From JAZKFT01 sp039925965 (GTDB lineage Bacteria; Bacteroidota; Bacteroidia; Chitinophagales; Chitinophagaceae): 64,000 bases of DNA. Positions 52,988 through 61,774 of the stretch are shown piece by piece. Numbering within the stretch: position 1 is the first letter of the stretch; each line of letters starts with the position of its first letter. Location of the stretch: positions 1-64,000 of the forward strand of contig JBDSXW010000027.1 in assembly GCA_039925965.1 (NCBI GenBank). Direction: 5' to 3'. A program made the position numbers and the translations under genes. The notes below the pieces were generated by a model, which did not search any database, was not told the DNA's origin, and was given only the letters and a program-made list of their open reading frames with translations.

Positions 52988-54205
52988 TTAAGTTTGGGTA
53001 TCACTATATGAGTATTGAGCGCTATTGGCAAAATTTTTAGGCTTCTGTATTTCACCAGCCCAGTTAGCAAGATCATTTTGAGCCATTAAAAGAGCCGTAG
53101 CAGTGGGGCCATGAAGCGCCCTGTTAGGCTCATATGCATTGTAAATATCATCCCAAACACCGGAATAATGCCAATCTTCCAAATTATCCCAATCAGGACG
53201 GTTCAATACCGGGTACCAGCAAATGCCAAATAACTCCACCCCAATATTTGTTGCCGTTTTACATTCTTCTGCAATCATTTCCAACCATAAGGGACGGTCT
53301 TCTTTTGGATGACTCGTTTCAGTTATAACTATTGGCTTACCATACCGCTTAGTTACACCAGCCAATAATTGATGCAAGGGTACGTAATCAGGTGTTGCCG
53401 TTTGGTATGTCCAGCACAATGCCTCATTGGTACCTAAAATCCATTGGTTATTGTAGTAGTAATTGTAACCGAGCATATCAAGGTATTCTTCTTTACCTCC
53501 TAGTTCGGGGCACATTCTTCCACTTAAAATTTCTGTAACCTGGTGCTGGTCTTCATTTACCGAAGCCGCCATGGCTATTTCTTCTTCACTTGCCCATTCA
53601 TGCGGTACCACGTTTATCAACGGCTCGGTGGTCAATATTCTAATACCTGGCTCAGCGGCTTTTAAGGCCTTCACACCTTCTATATAAGCTTTCATCAGCC
53701 TGTATTTTACTTCCCAGCCCTGGCCTACACAGTAGGGTGAAGTTCCCCTTACATCACCGCCAAGCCAGGAGAGAAAACCTACCTCATTTATGGGTGTTAC
53801 AATTAATTCCCCCCCAGGTACAAGGCTTCTGTAAAATTCTACAAAGGCAGTGCATAGTGAAGCAAACCGCCTGGCGAACATCGGGTGTAATGGCGTAAGA
53901 TCTTCAGGGTATCCAAAATGGCATAAGTCCCATATTTGCTGTATATTGTTTTCCCGGGCCGCCGTAATTAACTTAGCTACCGACGACCAATCGTACCGGT
54001 AAGGGGACTTTTCTACAATAGCCCATCTGATGCCTTCCCGTACGGTATGTATTTTAAAATATTCCAGGTTTTTGTAATCAGCACTAACCATATTGAGGTG
54101 GCCGGTAATAGCAGATAAGTCCACCCGGTTCCCAAATGAATTTAAATGGTCGGCACATTCAAAACCCGCCATCCAAAAGCTTTTGATGGGATTCTGTCTG
54201 TACAT
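52988..54205 (-). CDS. GH1-like glycoside hydrolase B
   Basis: A 405-residue paralogue of the neighbouring hydrolase. ATG 54205 (MYRQNPIKSFWMAGFECADH) is chosen; the longer frame to 54265 would run into glf. Candidate catalytic glutamates are in LIVTPINEVGF and PIVITETSHPK. The stretch YDWSSVAKLITAARENNIQQ and WDLCHFGYPEDLTP are like those of gene A (KYDWAF, LCHFGVPDWL), showing common origin. No signal peptide. It starts 13 bases after the glf stop, which suggests a shared transcript and a joint role in making or trimming a galactofuranose-containing or related glycan (inference). Confidence 0.78.
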   Translation of the reverse strand: MYRQNPIKSFWMAGFECADHLNSFGNRVDLSAITGHLNMVSADYKNLEYFKIHTVREGIRWAIVEKSPYRYDWSSVAKLITAARENNIQQIWDLCHFGYPEDLTPLHPMFARRFASLCTAFVEFYRSLVPGGELIVTPINEVGFLSWLGGDVRGTSPYCVGQGWEVKYRLMKAYIEGVKALKAAEPGIRILTTEPLINVVPHEWASEEEIAMAASVNEDQHQVTEILSGRMCPELGGKEEYLDMLGYNYYYNNQWILGTNEALCWTYQTATPDYVPLHQLLAGVTKRYGKPIVITETSHPKEDRPLWLEMIAEECKTATNIGVELFGICWYPVLNRPDWDNLEDWHYSGVWDDIYNAYEPNRALHGPTATALLMAQNDLANWAGEIQKPKNFANSAQYSYSDTQT

Positions 54206-54218
54206 ATTATGTGGTCTT

Positions 54219-55373
54219 TTAGGAAATCTTTTGTAAAGTCTTTGAAGCAGCAAGTGCATGGCCATTTATAACCGGTAGAGTATTTTCCTGCGTTATTTTT
54301 TTAAAAAGCGAAAGCGATTGTGCTACCACCTGGTCCATGTTATAATATTTGTAGGTGCCCAACCTGCCAGTAAATAGTGTGTTTTGTTCCAGCGAAGCGA
54401 GGGCTTTATAACGGTTATAAAGTTCCATATTCTCAGGGCGGGGTATAGGGTAATACGGGTCGCCTTCCGCAGTAGGAAATTCAAATACAACCGAGGTCTT
54501 CTTATGCTGCTGCCCTGTAAGGTGCTTAAATTCTGTAATACGTGTATAAGCCTGACTCATCGGATAGTTTACCGTACCCACAGGCTGATAATTTTCTGCA
54601 TCTATAGTTTGGGATTTAAACTTGATGGAGCGGTATGGCAGCTTACCATAACAATTATCGTAGTAAGCATCTATTGGCCCGGTGTAAATAAGGGTCTTAT
54701 ACTTTATTTCCCTTATAACCTCTTTATAATCAGTGTTCAGCATAATGTGGATATTGGGGTGATCCAGTAATCGCTGAAACATTTGGGTGTAGCCGTGGAG
54801 CGGCATGGCCTGAAAGGTGTCGGTAAAATAGCGGTCATCTTTATTCGTGCGCGTAGGCACCCTTGCCGTTACCGATGCATCCAGTTCAGATGGGTCCAAT
54901 GCCCATTGTTTGCGGGTATATTGTTTAAAAAATTTTTCGTAAAGCTCCCTTCCCACGGCATTCACAACCACATCTTCCGAAGTGCGTATATGGGGTTTCT
55001 TTTCGGCTTTGGCATCAAAAAACTCCTGTACCTGGGCCGATGAAAGATTGAGCCCGTACAATGAATTAATAGTATTTTGGTTAATGGGTATAGGCACCAA
55101 CTGACCATCAACACTTGCCAGCACCCGATGCTCGTAAGGGCGCCATTCTGTAAATTGGCTCAGGTAATCAAATACATCTTTGCTGTTGGTGTGAAAAATA
55201 TGTGGTCCATATTTATGTACCAAAATACCCTCATGGTCATAATAATCGAACGTGTTGCCGCCTACATGATTTCGTTTATCCAGCAATAATATTTTCTTAT
55301 TAGCTTTGTTCGCCAACCTTTCTGCTAACACGGACCCTGCCAGTCCGGCTCCCACTACCAAATAATCGTACAT
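54219..55373 (-). CDS. glf: UDP-galactopyranose mutase
   Basis: A 384-residue FAD enzyme that converts UDP-galactopyranose to UDP-galactofuranose for surface polysaccharides. The N-terminal dinucleotide-binding motif DYLVVGAGLAGSVLAER, then LLLDKRNHVGGNTFDY, the family's HKYGPHIFHTN and PYRSIKF, RITEFKHLTG and FPTAEGDPYYPIP are all present. Length is normal. Its first 74 bases overlap the end of the upstream glycosyltransferase frame, near a run of eight A. Confidence 0.95.
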   Translation of the reverse strand: MYDYLVVGAGLAGSVLAERLANKANKKILLLDKRNHVGGNTFDYYDHEGILVHKYGPHIFHTNSKDVFDYLSQFTEWRPYEHRVLASVDGQLVPIPINQNTINSLYGLNLSSAQVQEFFDAKAEKKPHIRTSEDVVVNAVGRELYEKFFKQYTRKQWALDPSELDASVTARVPTRTNKDDRYFTDTFQAMPLHGYTQMFQRLLDHPNIHIMLNTDYKEVIREIKYKTLIYTGPIDAYYDNCYGKLPYRSIKFKSQTIDAENYQPVGTVNYPMSQAYTRITEFKHLTGQQHKKTSVVFEFPTAEGDPYYPIPRPENMELYNRYKALASLEQNTLFTGRLGTYKYYNMDQVVAQSLSLFKKITQENTLPVINGHALAASKTLQKIS

Positions 55374-56502
55374 CTTCTGCGTTTTTTTTGATTAATAAAA
55401 TTTGTTTTTCGTCCTGGGCATACTGCATCAATTGCACCATGCTATTCCACGTGGCATCCCACGAAACGGGGGCCAGGAACGCATCCACGCTGGACAGCCA
55501 GAGATTCTTATCCTTATAAGCCAGTTCTTCAGAGGCTTCATGCACTAGTTCAACTGCGTTAGCCACTATTCTCACCAAACCGTTTTCTGCATAGGGTGCT
55601 ACCACATCTCTTATCGCAGTAGCAATTACGGGCTTGCCTGCGGCCAGGTATTCCGGTGTTTTGGTAGGACTTATAAATTGGGTGGATTCGTTTAATGCAA
55701 AAGGGATTAATGCAATATCCCATCCGCTAATGTATGCTGGCAATTCAGTATAAGTTTTAGAACCCAAATAGTGAATGTTTGCTTTTTGAGGCAATGAAGC
55801 GGGGTCTATTTTTACTACTGGGCCGATAAGCACAAACTGCCAGTCAGGGCGTAAGTCAGCCGCATTTTTTATGAGGTCTATATCAAAGCGTTCGTCTATC
55901 ACCCCAAAAAAGCCCAACCTCGGGTGGGGTATATTAAATTGATCTGTTGGCTGTGCAGCTGAATTTCTGGCTGCGCCAAAATGATCCTTATCTATACTAC
56001 TTGGAAAGGGATAAATATTAGAGTGCAAATGCCTTTTTGCTTCGAATAAACTTTGGCCGCCTGTGAATACGATATCTGCTTTTGCAAGTAATTGCTCCTC
56101 CATTTTTTTTAAAGAGGGCGATGCAAATTTAAAAGCGGCCAGTTCGTCCATACAGTCGTACACAACAAGCGCAGGGTGAAAGTTATGCGTGAAAGCCATC
56201 GCCATTGGGGTGTAATACCAAAATATGTAATTATGTATCTCCTGATCGTGAAAAAAATCATGAAGTATTTTCATACACCTTTCATCTTCCTCCTCTTTAT
56301 TCCCTGGCAAGCCATTTAAATGCAGTTGAACAATGGTGACCGCTTCTGGAGTAGCGATGGTAGAATATCCGTCTTGCTGTTCGCTATAAAAACATTCTTC
56401 TACATAATAAGTAGTAAAAATTTTAGCAAACCTGCTCATCAGGTGTTGCGGTCTTTGATATACAAAATTCCACCTCAAATGAGAAAAAGTAATAAGATGC
56501 AT
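55300..56502 (-). CDS. Glycosyltransferase (GT-B type)
   Basis: A 400-residue enzyme starting MHLITFSHLRWNFVYQRPQHL, a common opening of GT4-like transferases that work with Glf. The C-terminal nucleotide-sugar part has LGFFGVIDERFDIDLI, NIHYLGSKTYTELPAYI, and the conserved SPTKTPEYLAAGKPVIAT. It probably transfers galactofuranose or another hexose to a surface glycan. The last 24 residues (after QILLIKKN) are read from glf's first codons in another frame. They look non-native, so the reading frame may have been shifted at the run of eight A (55382-55389). Confidence 0.88.
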   Translation of the reverse strand: MHLITFSHLRWNFVYQRPQHLMSRFAKIFTTYYVEECFYSEQQDGYSTIATPEAVTIVQLHLNGLPGNKEEEDERCMKILHDFFHDQEIHNYIFWYYTPMAMAFTHNFHPALVVYDCMDELAAFKFASPSLKKMEEQLLAKADIVFTGGQSLFEAKRHLHSNIYPFPSSIDKDHFGAARNSAAQPTDQFNIPHPRLGFFGVIDERFDIDLIKNAADLRPDWQFVLIGPVVKIDPASLPQKANIHYLGSKTYTELPAYISGWDIALIPFALNESTQFISPTKTPEYLAAGKPVIATAIRDVVAPYAENGLVRIVANAVELVHEASEELAYKDKNLWLSSVDAFLAPVSWDATWNSMVQLMQYAQDEKQILLIKKNAEDVRLFGSGSRTGRVRVSRKVGEQS

Positions 56503-56621
56503 TACATCAATTTTAAAAAAATACGACAGAACATAGGAATCCTGCCATTTAAAACGGGTTAAAACAATAGTAAACCGGCCCTTGCAACAGCCATAAGAAT
56601 ATGGCAGGCCTTAAAATATTA

Positions 56622-57260
56622 TCAGGCTTCTCCTTCCCCGGCGGCCTTGTAGTTTACATGGTTTTCTGCGATGCGGGTAAGATTAACATCTGCATCTTTT
56701 TCTTCATCAATTGTAGCTTCTAAAAGTGTAACCACGGCCTCTAAACCGAGGGTGGTGGCCAATTGTGCCAACCCTCCATAGGTGGCGATTTCGTAGTGCT
56801 CTACTTTTTGAGCTGCCATAATCAGCCCTACGTCACGAGTTGCGGTTCCCTTTTGGGTTTCCTCAATAATGCCTTCCCCTTCTTTTAGAATCCCTTCGAT
56901 AGCTTCACATTTTTTTGCCTGAACTTTTTTACCCAAAAGGCCAAAGACTTCTTCCAGGCGACTTATTTGGTTTTTAGTAACATCCAGGTGCTCCTGGAAA
57001 GCCGCTTTCAGTTCCGGAGAAGTTGCGGCCTTTATCATTTTAGGGAGCGCCTTGGTAATTTGTTTCTCTGCGTAATAGATATCTTTAATCTCGCCGATAA
57101 AAAATTCCTGTAGCATAGAATCATTGGTTGATCTTGCTTTTGACGGTTGTTCCTCCTTTGCAGGAGCATCCATCGGACCTTTGTTCGCTGTTGCTTTTGC
57201 AGGCGCTTGCTTTTTTGAAGGAGTAGCCATAGGGCTTTGCTTCGTTGCTGTTTTTGCCAT
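56622..57260 (-). CDS. YciE/DUF892 ferritin-like protein
   Basis: A 212-residue protein with a lysine-, alanine- and proline-rich tail at the N-terminus (about 1-45) and a four-helix ferritin-like DUF892 domain (about 50-205): LQEFFIGEIKDIYYAEKQIT, EHLDVTKNQISRLEEVF, KVEHYEIATYGGL and TIDEEKDADVNLT supply conserved E and H residues that may bind a di-iron centre. YciE proteins are induced by stress in enterobacteria, function unknown. The basic tail could bind nucleic acid, as in Dps-like proteins. It lies next to a large catalase gene on the same strand. Confidence 0.88.
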   Translation of the reverse strand: MAKTATKQSPMATPSKKQAPAKATANKGPMDAPAKEEQPSKARSTNDSMLQEFFIGEIKDIYYAEKQITKALPKMIKAATSPELKAAFQEHLDVTKNQISRLEEVFGLLGKKVQAKKCEAIEGILKEGEGIIEETQKGTATRDVGLIMAAQKVEHYEIATYGGLAQLATTLGLEAVVTLLEATIDEEKDADVNLTRIAENHVNYKAAGEGEA

Positions 57261-57341
57261 GTTGATTGTTGTGTTAAATGGTTAAAAAAAAAGGATTATT
57301 GCCCTCCGTTCAGGAAAGCAAGGCGATGTGGAATCGTGTTA

Positions 57342-59513
57342 TCAGGCAGGTATTTTCCGGGCGTTTTCTCGGCTCCAAAATCTATGTTTGGCTATAGCGA
57401 TGATAAAAAGATTTGCAAGATTTGCGGAGTCCTGGTCTATGACAATGCCCTCCATTAAAGCGCTGTCTGCATCGTTGGTCTCCGGAATTTTAGCACCGAA
57501 ATAAGTAGCCTTAATTACCTGCATAGCACTGCTGTGTGCAGCTATGGCTTTACAATGACGAAAGGCCTCGTTTAAAAAGTGTATTGCATCAGCATCTGCT
57601 TCCAGCGTGGCAGCACATTCGATACCACCGGCAACATATACGGCATCGTACAATACGGAAGCTGTTGTAAAAAAAGCTTCCTTCACGGCTATTTCATTAT
57701 CATTTGATCCTGATACCGTTCCTAACCTTGGCGCTATAATATTCGCTGTTGCTCCGGCCTTTTCCAATGCGTCTTTTACAATTTGCACAGTTGATTCATC
57801 AACTCCATCAGCAACCAGGATTGCTACTTTTCGGGTAGCAATAGAATCCTTTTTAGTATTGGCCATGCTCAGTGCGGCTGAAGTTGTTTCCACACCTTTT
57901 ATTAGTACCGGCTGATAGGAACTGGGATCTGCGTCGGCAGGGATGCTTTGATTTAACAAGGCATCGTTCGCCTCGGGAACATGCATGCCCAGGTTGTATG
58001 CCACAGCGGCAGCAAGCCCTTTATCTATCTTGCTCAAAATAGTTAACATCCGTTGCCGGATCGCAGGCGTTTCGACCTTGCCCAATTCAAAACTGAGGGC
58101 GCTTACGATATGGTTCTTTTCCGGCTCGCTTTGGCTATTGAAAAACATCGTGGCCTGGCTAAAATGATCCATGAAACTCTTGCTCCGCTCCCTGATTTTT
58201 TTGGAACCAATTCTTTCAGCAAATGTGGTAAATCCCCCATCTGCCATCTTAGCCTGGAATGGGCAGCCGCCGCCCAGTGTATTCGGCTCATAGCTAACCC
58301 TGCCTTTATTGATGGTTTGCCGCATATGACCGTCCCGCTGGTTATTGTGCACGTCATTTATCGGCCTGTTAATGGGAATCTCATGAAAATTGGGACTACC
58401 TAACCTGGAAAGTTGTGTATCAGTATAGGAGAACAGGCGGCCCTGTAATAATGGATCGTTTGTAAAATCGATACCGGGTACCAGGTGCCCTGGATGAAAA
58501 GCCACCTGCTCTGTTTCGGCGAAAAAATTATCCGGGTTGCGATTCAGCGTCATTTTGCCGATTATGGTAACCGGTACCAGTTCTTCGGGAACTAATTTGG
58601 TAGGATCGAGGAGGTCGAAATCATACTTGTGTTCATCGGCTTCGGGTATCAGCTGTACGCCTAATTCCCATTCAGGATAGTTGCCCTGGTCAATCGCTTC
58701 CCAGAGGTCTCTTTTATGAAAATCGCTATCCTTTCCTGAAATTTTCTGTGCTTCATCCCAGGCTACGCTGTGCATACCCAGCAACGGTTTCCAATGAAAT
58801 TTCACGAAAGTGGATTGCCCCTCGTTGTTGATAAAGCGAAAGGTGTGAACGCCAAATCCTTCCATCATACGCAAGCTTCGCGGAATGGCCCGGTCGCTCA
58901 TCACCCACATAATCATATGTGCCGATTCGGGCATCAGCGAAATAAAATCCCAGAAGGTATCGTGGGCAGATGCTGCCTGCGGTATTTCGTTATGGGGTTC
59001 TGCCTTTACAGCATGTATCAGGTCTGGAAATTTGATGGCATCCTGAATAAAAAATACCGGCATATTATTACCTACCAAATCATAGTTTCCTTCCTCCGTG
59101 TAAAATTTTACAGAAAAGCCACGAACATCTCTTGCAAGGTCGGTGGAACCCCGCGAACCTGCGACCGTACTAATTCGCACAAACACGGGTGTTTTAGTTC
59201 CCGGTGTTTGCAGAAAGCCCGCTTTCGTATAGGCACTCATGGATTTGGACAATTCAAATACGCCATGTGCACCAGAACCACGTGCGTGAACGATCCTCTC
59301 CGGAATACGTTCGTGATCAAAATGGGTTATTTTTTCACGTAAAATAAAATCTTCCAATAAAGTCGCACCTCGCTCCCCGGCCTTCAAAGAGTTCTGGTTG
59401 TCGTTGATCTTTAGTCCCTGGTTGGAGGTAAAAAATGAACCCTCAGCGTCGGAGGTGTTTTTTGAAAGATCGGCCGACTTACTGTCAGACATCGCATTCG
59501 TTTTTTTTTCCAT
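57342..59513 (-). CDS. katE: Large-subunit catalase (clade 2, KatE/HPII type)
   Basis: A 723-residue haem catalase that breaks down hydrogen peroxide. The N-terminal extension is followed by the barrel with RIVHARGSGAHGVFE (catalytic histidine), FFIQDAIKFPDL, and the proximal haem tyrosine in RLFSYTDTQLSRLG. The C-terminal 150 residues form the flavodoxin/DJ-1-like domain typical of HPII (RKVAILVADGVDESTVQIV). The length agrees with E. coli KatE. No signal peptide. Transcribed towards the YciE-like gene, 81 bases upstream of it, perhaps the same transcript. Confidence 0.95.
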   Translation of the reverse strand: MEKKTNAMSDSKSADLSKNTSDAEGSFFTSNQGLKINDNQNSLKAGERGATLLEDFILREKITHFDHERIPERIVHARGSGAHGVFELSKSMSAYTKAGFLQTPGTKTPVFVRISTVAGSRGSTDLARDVRGFSVKFYTEEGNYDLVGNNMPVFFIQDAIKFPDLIHAVKAEPHNEIPQAASAHDTFWDFISLMPESAHMIMWVMSDRAIPRSLRMMEGFGVHTFRFINNEGQSTFVKFHWKPLLGMHSVAWDEAQKISGKDSDFHKRDLWEAIDQGNYPEWELGVQLIPEADEHKYDFDLLDPTKLVPEELVPVTIIGKMTLNRNPDNFFAETEQVAFHPGHLVPGIDFTNDPLLQGRLFSYTDTQLSRLGSPNFHEIPINRPINDVHNNQRDGHMRQTINKGRVSYEPNTLGGGCPFQAKMADGGFTTFAERIGSKKIRERSKSFMDHFSQATMFFNSQSEPEKNHIVSALSFELGKVETPAIRQRMLTILSKIDKGLAAAVAYNLGMHVPEANDALLNQSIPADADPSSYQPVLIKGVETTSAALSMANTKKDSIATRKVAILVADGVDESTVQIVKDALEKAGATANIIAPRLGTVSGSNDNEIAVKEAFFTTASVLYDAVYVAGGIECAATLEADADAIHFLNEAFRHCKAIAAHSSAMQVIKATYFGAKIPETNDADSALMEGIVIDQDSANLANLFIIAIAKHRFWSRENARKIPA

Positions 59514-59911
59514 TTTGTTCGGTAATTTGGAAGTTTGGTAAATTATTTTTTATCATAAACGAGCGTCCGGTATCAGTAATAAAAACTAGTGGTTGCAAGA
59601 ATTCATGTATACCCGCCGTGCGACCAACTTAAAATAACATGCCAAATTATTTTACTTAATACCTTGTTGGTAAAATCTATCAGAATAAGACTGAGAAACT
59701 TTTTATTGTGGCATAGACGTGTAGTAGCCGTAGATTTATTTTCCCAACATGCGAAAATTACGGCGCCGTTATATATTGGTCTTCAGCAGCTTATCCATGG
59801 GACCTGTGTTACCTTCAACCATTGAAAAAGGATAACGGTTTTAGGCCCTTAATTTCCGCAATAATAATAGTAGTAAGGTATTATGTACCGGGTATCATGG
59901 TTATGCGGCCA
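59514..59911. other. Intergenic region, no gene seen
   Basis: A 398-base AT-rich gap between the catalase gene (minus) and the DoxX gene (minus). I find no recognisable coding frame, hairpin or repeat in it; it probably holds the catalase promoter. Confidence 0.5.
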
Positions 59912-60286
59912 CTATTTCCTGTTTGAGTATGCCCACCATAAAAGTAAAGGCTGTATCAAAAGGAGGCGTAGCCACATTACCCATAGCGGAAAACAAAAAG
60001 CAGGTTTTGGGAAACACCCACCCTGCTGGATCATATATATATGCGAAGGGATGAAAGCGATCATCATACTGATAATGCCCCATGCTGCCCATTTGCGGGT
60101 GGCTTTAAAAATGAGGCCACAGGCAAAGAGGATCTCGGCAAATCCAGCCAGGCCGTTAATTATTTCAGGCCAGCTAAAATAAGGCGGGATCAGTGGGTAG
60201 TAGGCAGCGGGGTTACGAAAATGATTGATCCCTGCTGCAAAATAGAACAGGGTCATGATGATAAGGCTGATACGTTTTAGCGCCAT
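59912..60286 (-). CDS. DoxX-like membrane protein
   Basis: A 124-residue protein with four membrane helices, in the pattern of the DoxX family (RISLIIMTLFYFAAGINHF, FAEILFACGLIF, GIISMMIAFIPSHIYMI, LLLIQPLLLWWA). Family members are linked with redox or envelope stress in several bacteria, but the molecular function is unknown. It is divergent from the aminotransferase gene at 60375. Confidence 0.82.
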   Translation of the reverse strand: MALKRISLIIMTLFYFAAGINHFRNPAAYYPLIPPYFSWPEIINGLAGFAEILFACGLIFKATRKWAAWGIISMMIAFIPSHIYMIQQGGCFPKPAFCFPLWVMWLRLLLIQPLLLWWAYSNRK

Positions 60287-60374
60287 GCGTTTGGGAATGC
60301 GTGTTTTTGTAAGTCAACAACAGCTTATCTGGGCGATTGTTTTATTTTCGGGCAACACATTTTAAATCTTTCAT

Positions 60375-61529
60375 TTGTCAACACCCGATATTCATAGCAA
60401 GCTGCCCAATGTAGGCACCACCATATTCACAGTAATGAGTGCCCTCGCCACGGAGCACAACGCGGTTAATCTGGGCCAGGGGTTTCCCGATTTTAATATG
60501 AACGAAGGCCTGGCAGAACTGGTTACAAAGGCCATGAGAGACGGCTATAACCAATACGTGCCGATGGCAGGATTTATGCCGCTGAGAGAAGCCATTGCGG
60601 CCAAAGTGAAACGCCTGTATGGAACTACCATTGATGCAGGCGACGAAGTTACAATTTCACCAGGCGGCACCTATGCGATCTATTCCGCTATCACTTCGGT
60701 AATCAGGCCTGGAGATGAGGTGATTGTGTTTGAGCCGGCTTACGATAGCTATCGCCCCAATATTGAAATCAACGGTGGCGTACCGGTGGTCGTTAAGTTG
60801 ATCCACCCAGCGTATAGCATCGACTGGAACCAGGTGCGGACGAAGATTACTGCCAAAACCAGGATGATCATGATCAACAGCCCGCACAACCCTACCGGCA
60901 GCGTGCTGGGTGAAACAGATATCGAAGCACTGAGATCGATCGTGCAGGACACCAATATTATCATTCTGAGCGACGAGGTATACGAGCATTTGGTCTTTGG
61001 CGGCAAAAAACACCTGAGCATGCTGAAATATCCTGACTTACTGAAACGCAGTTTTGTGTGTTTTTCCTTTGGCAAAACCTATCATTGCACGGGCTGGAAA
61101 CTGGGCTATTGCATTGCGCCGCCTGCCTTCACTAGCGAGTTAAGGAAAGTGCACCAATTCAATTGTTTCAGCTGCCATACGCCATCGCAGGTAGCGTTTG
61201 CTTCGTTTCTGCAACTGGAAGAGAACTATCTTTCGGTAGGTTCCTTTCTGGAAGTGAAAAAAGAATATTTTGAACAACTGATGGCTGCTACCAAACTGAA
61301 GCCTTTGCCCACCTACGGTAGCTATTTTCAGTTGTACAGTTATGACGGTTTATCCGGGGAAAGCGAAAGCCAGTTTGCGATTCGGCTCGTAAAAGAATAT
61401 GGCGTAGCTACGATCCCCACCTCGGCTTTTTACAGCGACCGAACGGAGAATAAAGTATTACGTTTTTGTTTTGCCAAGAAGAAAGACACTTTGGAACGGG
61501 CGGTAGAAAGATTGAAGGAATTGGAGTAA
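60375..61529 (+). CDS. PLP-dependent aminotransferase, methionine aminotransferase type
   Basis: A 384-residue fold type I class I/II aminotransferase. Seen are LGQGFPDFNM near the N-terminus, NSPHNPTGSVL, DEVYEHLVFGG and the PLP lysine in FSFGKTYHCTGWKLGY. This subgroup (YbdL / kynurenine aminotransferase-like) often uses methionine, in line with its annotation in Bacteroidota. The start is a TTG at 60375; no in-frame ATG occurs before residue 21. A single gene without clear partners. Confidence 0.9.
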   Translation: MSTPDIHSKLPNVGTTIFTVMSALATEHNAVNLGQGFPDFNMNEGLAELVTKAMRDGYNQYVPMAGFMPLREAIAAKVKRLYGTTIDAGDEVTISPGGTYAIYSAITSVIRPGDEVIVFEPAYDSYRPNIEINGGVPVVVKLIHPAYSIDWNQVRTKITAKTRMIMINSPHNPTGSVLGETDIEALRSIVQDTNIIILSDEVYEHLVFGGKKHLSMLKYPDLLKRSFVCFSFGKTYHCTGWKLGYCIAPPAFTSELRKVHQFNCFSCHTPSQVAFASFLQLEENYLSVGSFLEVKKEYFEQLMAATKLKPLPTYGSYFQLYSYDGLSGESESQFAIRLVKEYGVATIPTSAFYSDRTENKVLRFCFAKKKDTLERAVERLKELE

Positions 61530-61614
61530 TTTGAGAAAAAATAGAGATGCTTCATTCAAAAGAAATTTGCAGGGCTACAAGGATCAGATGCATGAAAATT
61601 AAAAGGGAAGCGTA

Positions 61615-61752
61615 TTGGCGTTTTTGAAAAGTGTTGTGACATCAACGGATAGAATTACTTCTGACCGATACAACAGAGAAATAGCTGAAGCTGAATCCAG
61701 GATAGACCAAGTGCACTTACTACTCAGGAACAACCCGAAGAAGAAACAATAA
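61615..61752 (+). other. Short open frame, possible gene remnant
   Basis: A 45-codon frame from TTG 61615 reads LAFLKSVVTSTDRITS and then RYNREIAEAESRIDQVHLLL before ending in NNPKKKQ. The amphipathic helix looks protein-like and could be the tail of a lost gene. There is no start signal and no family match by eye, so this is noted at low confidence. Confidence 0.2.
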
Positions 61753-61774
61753 ACTGGTAGAACGCTACAAACGT

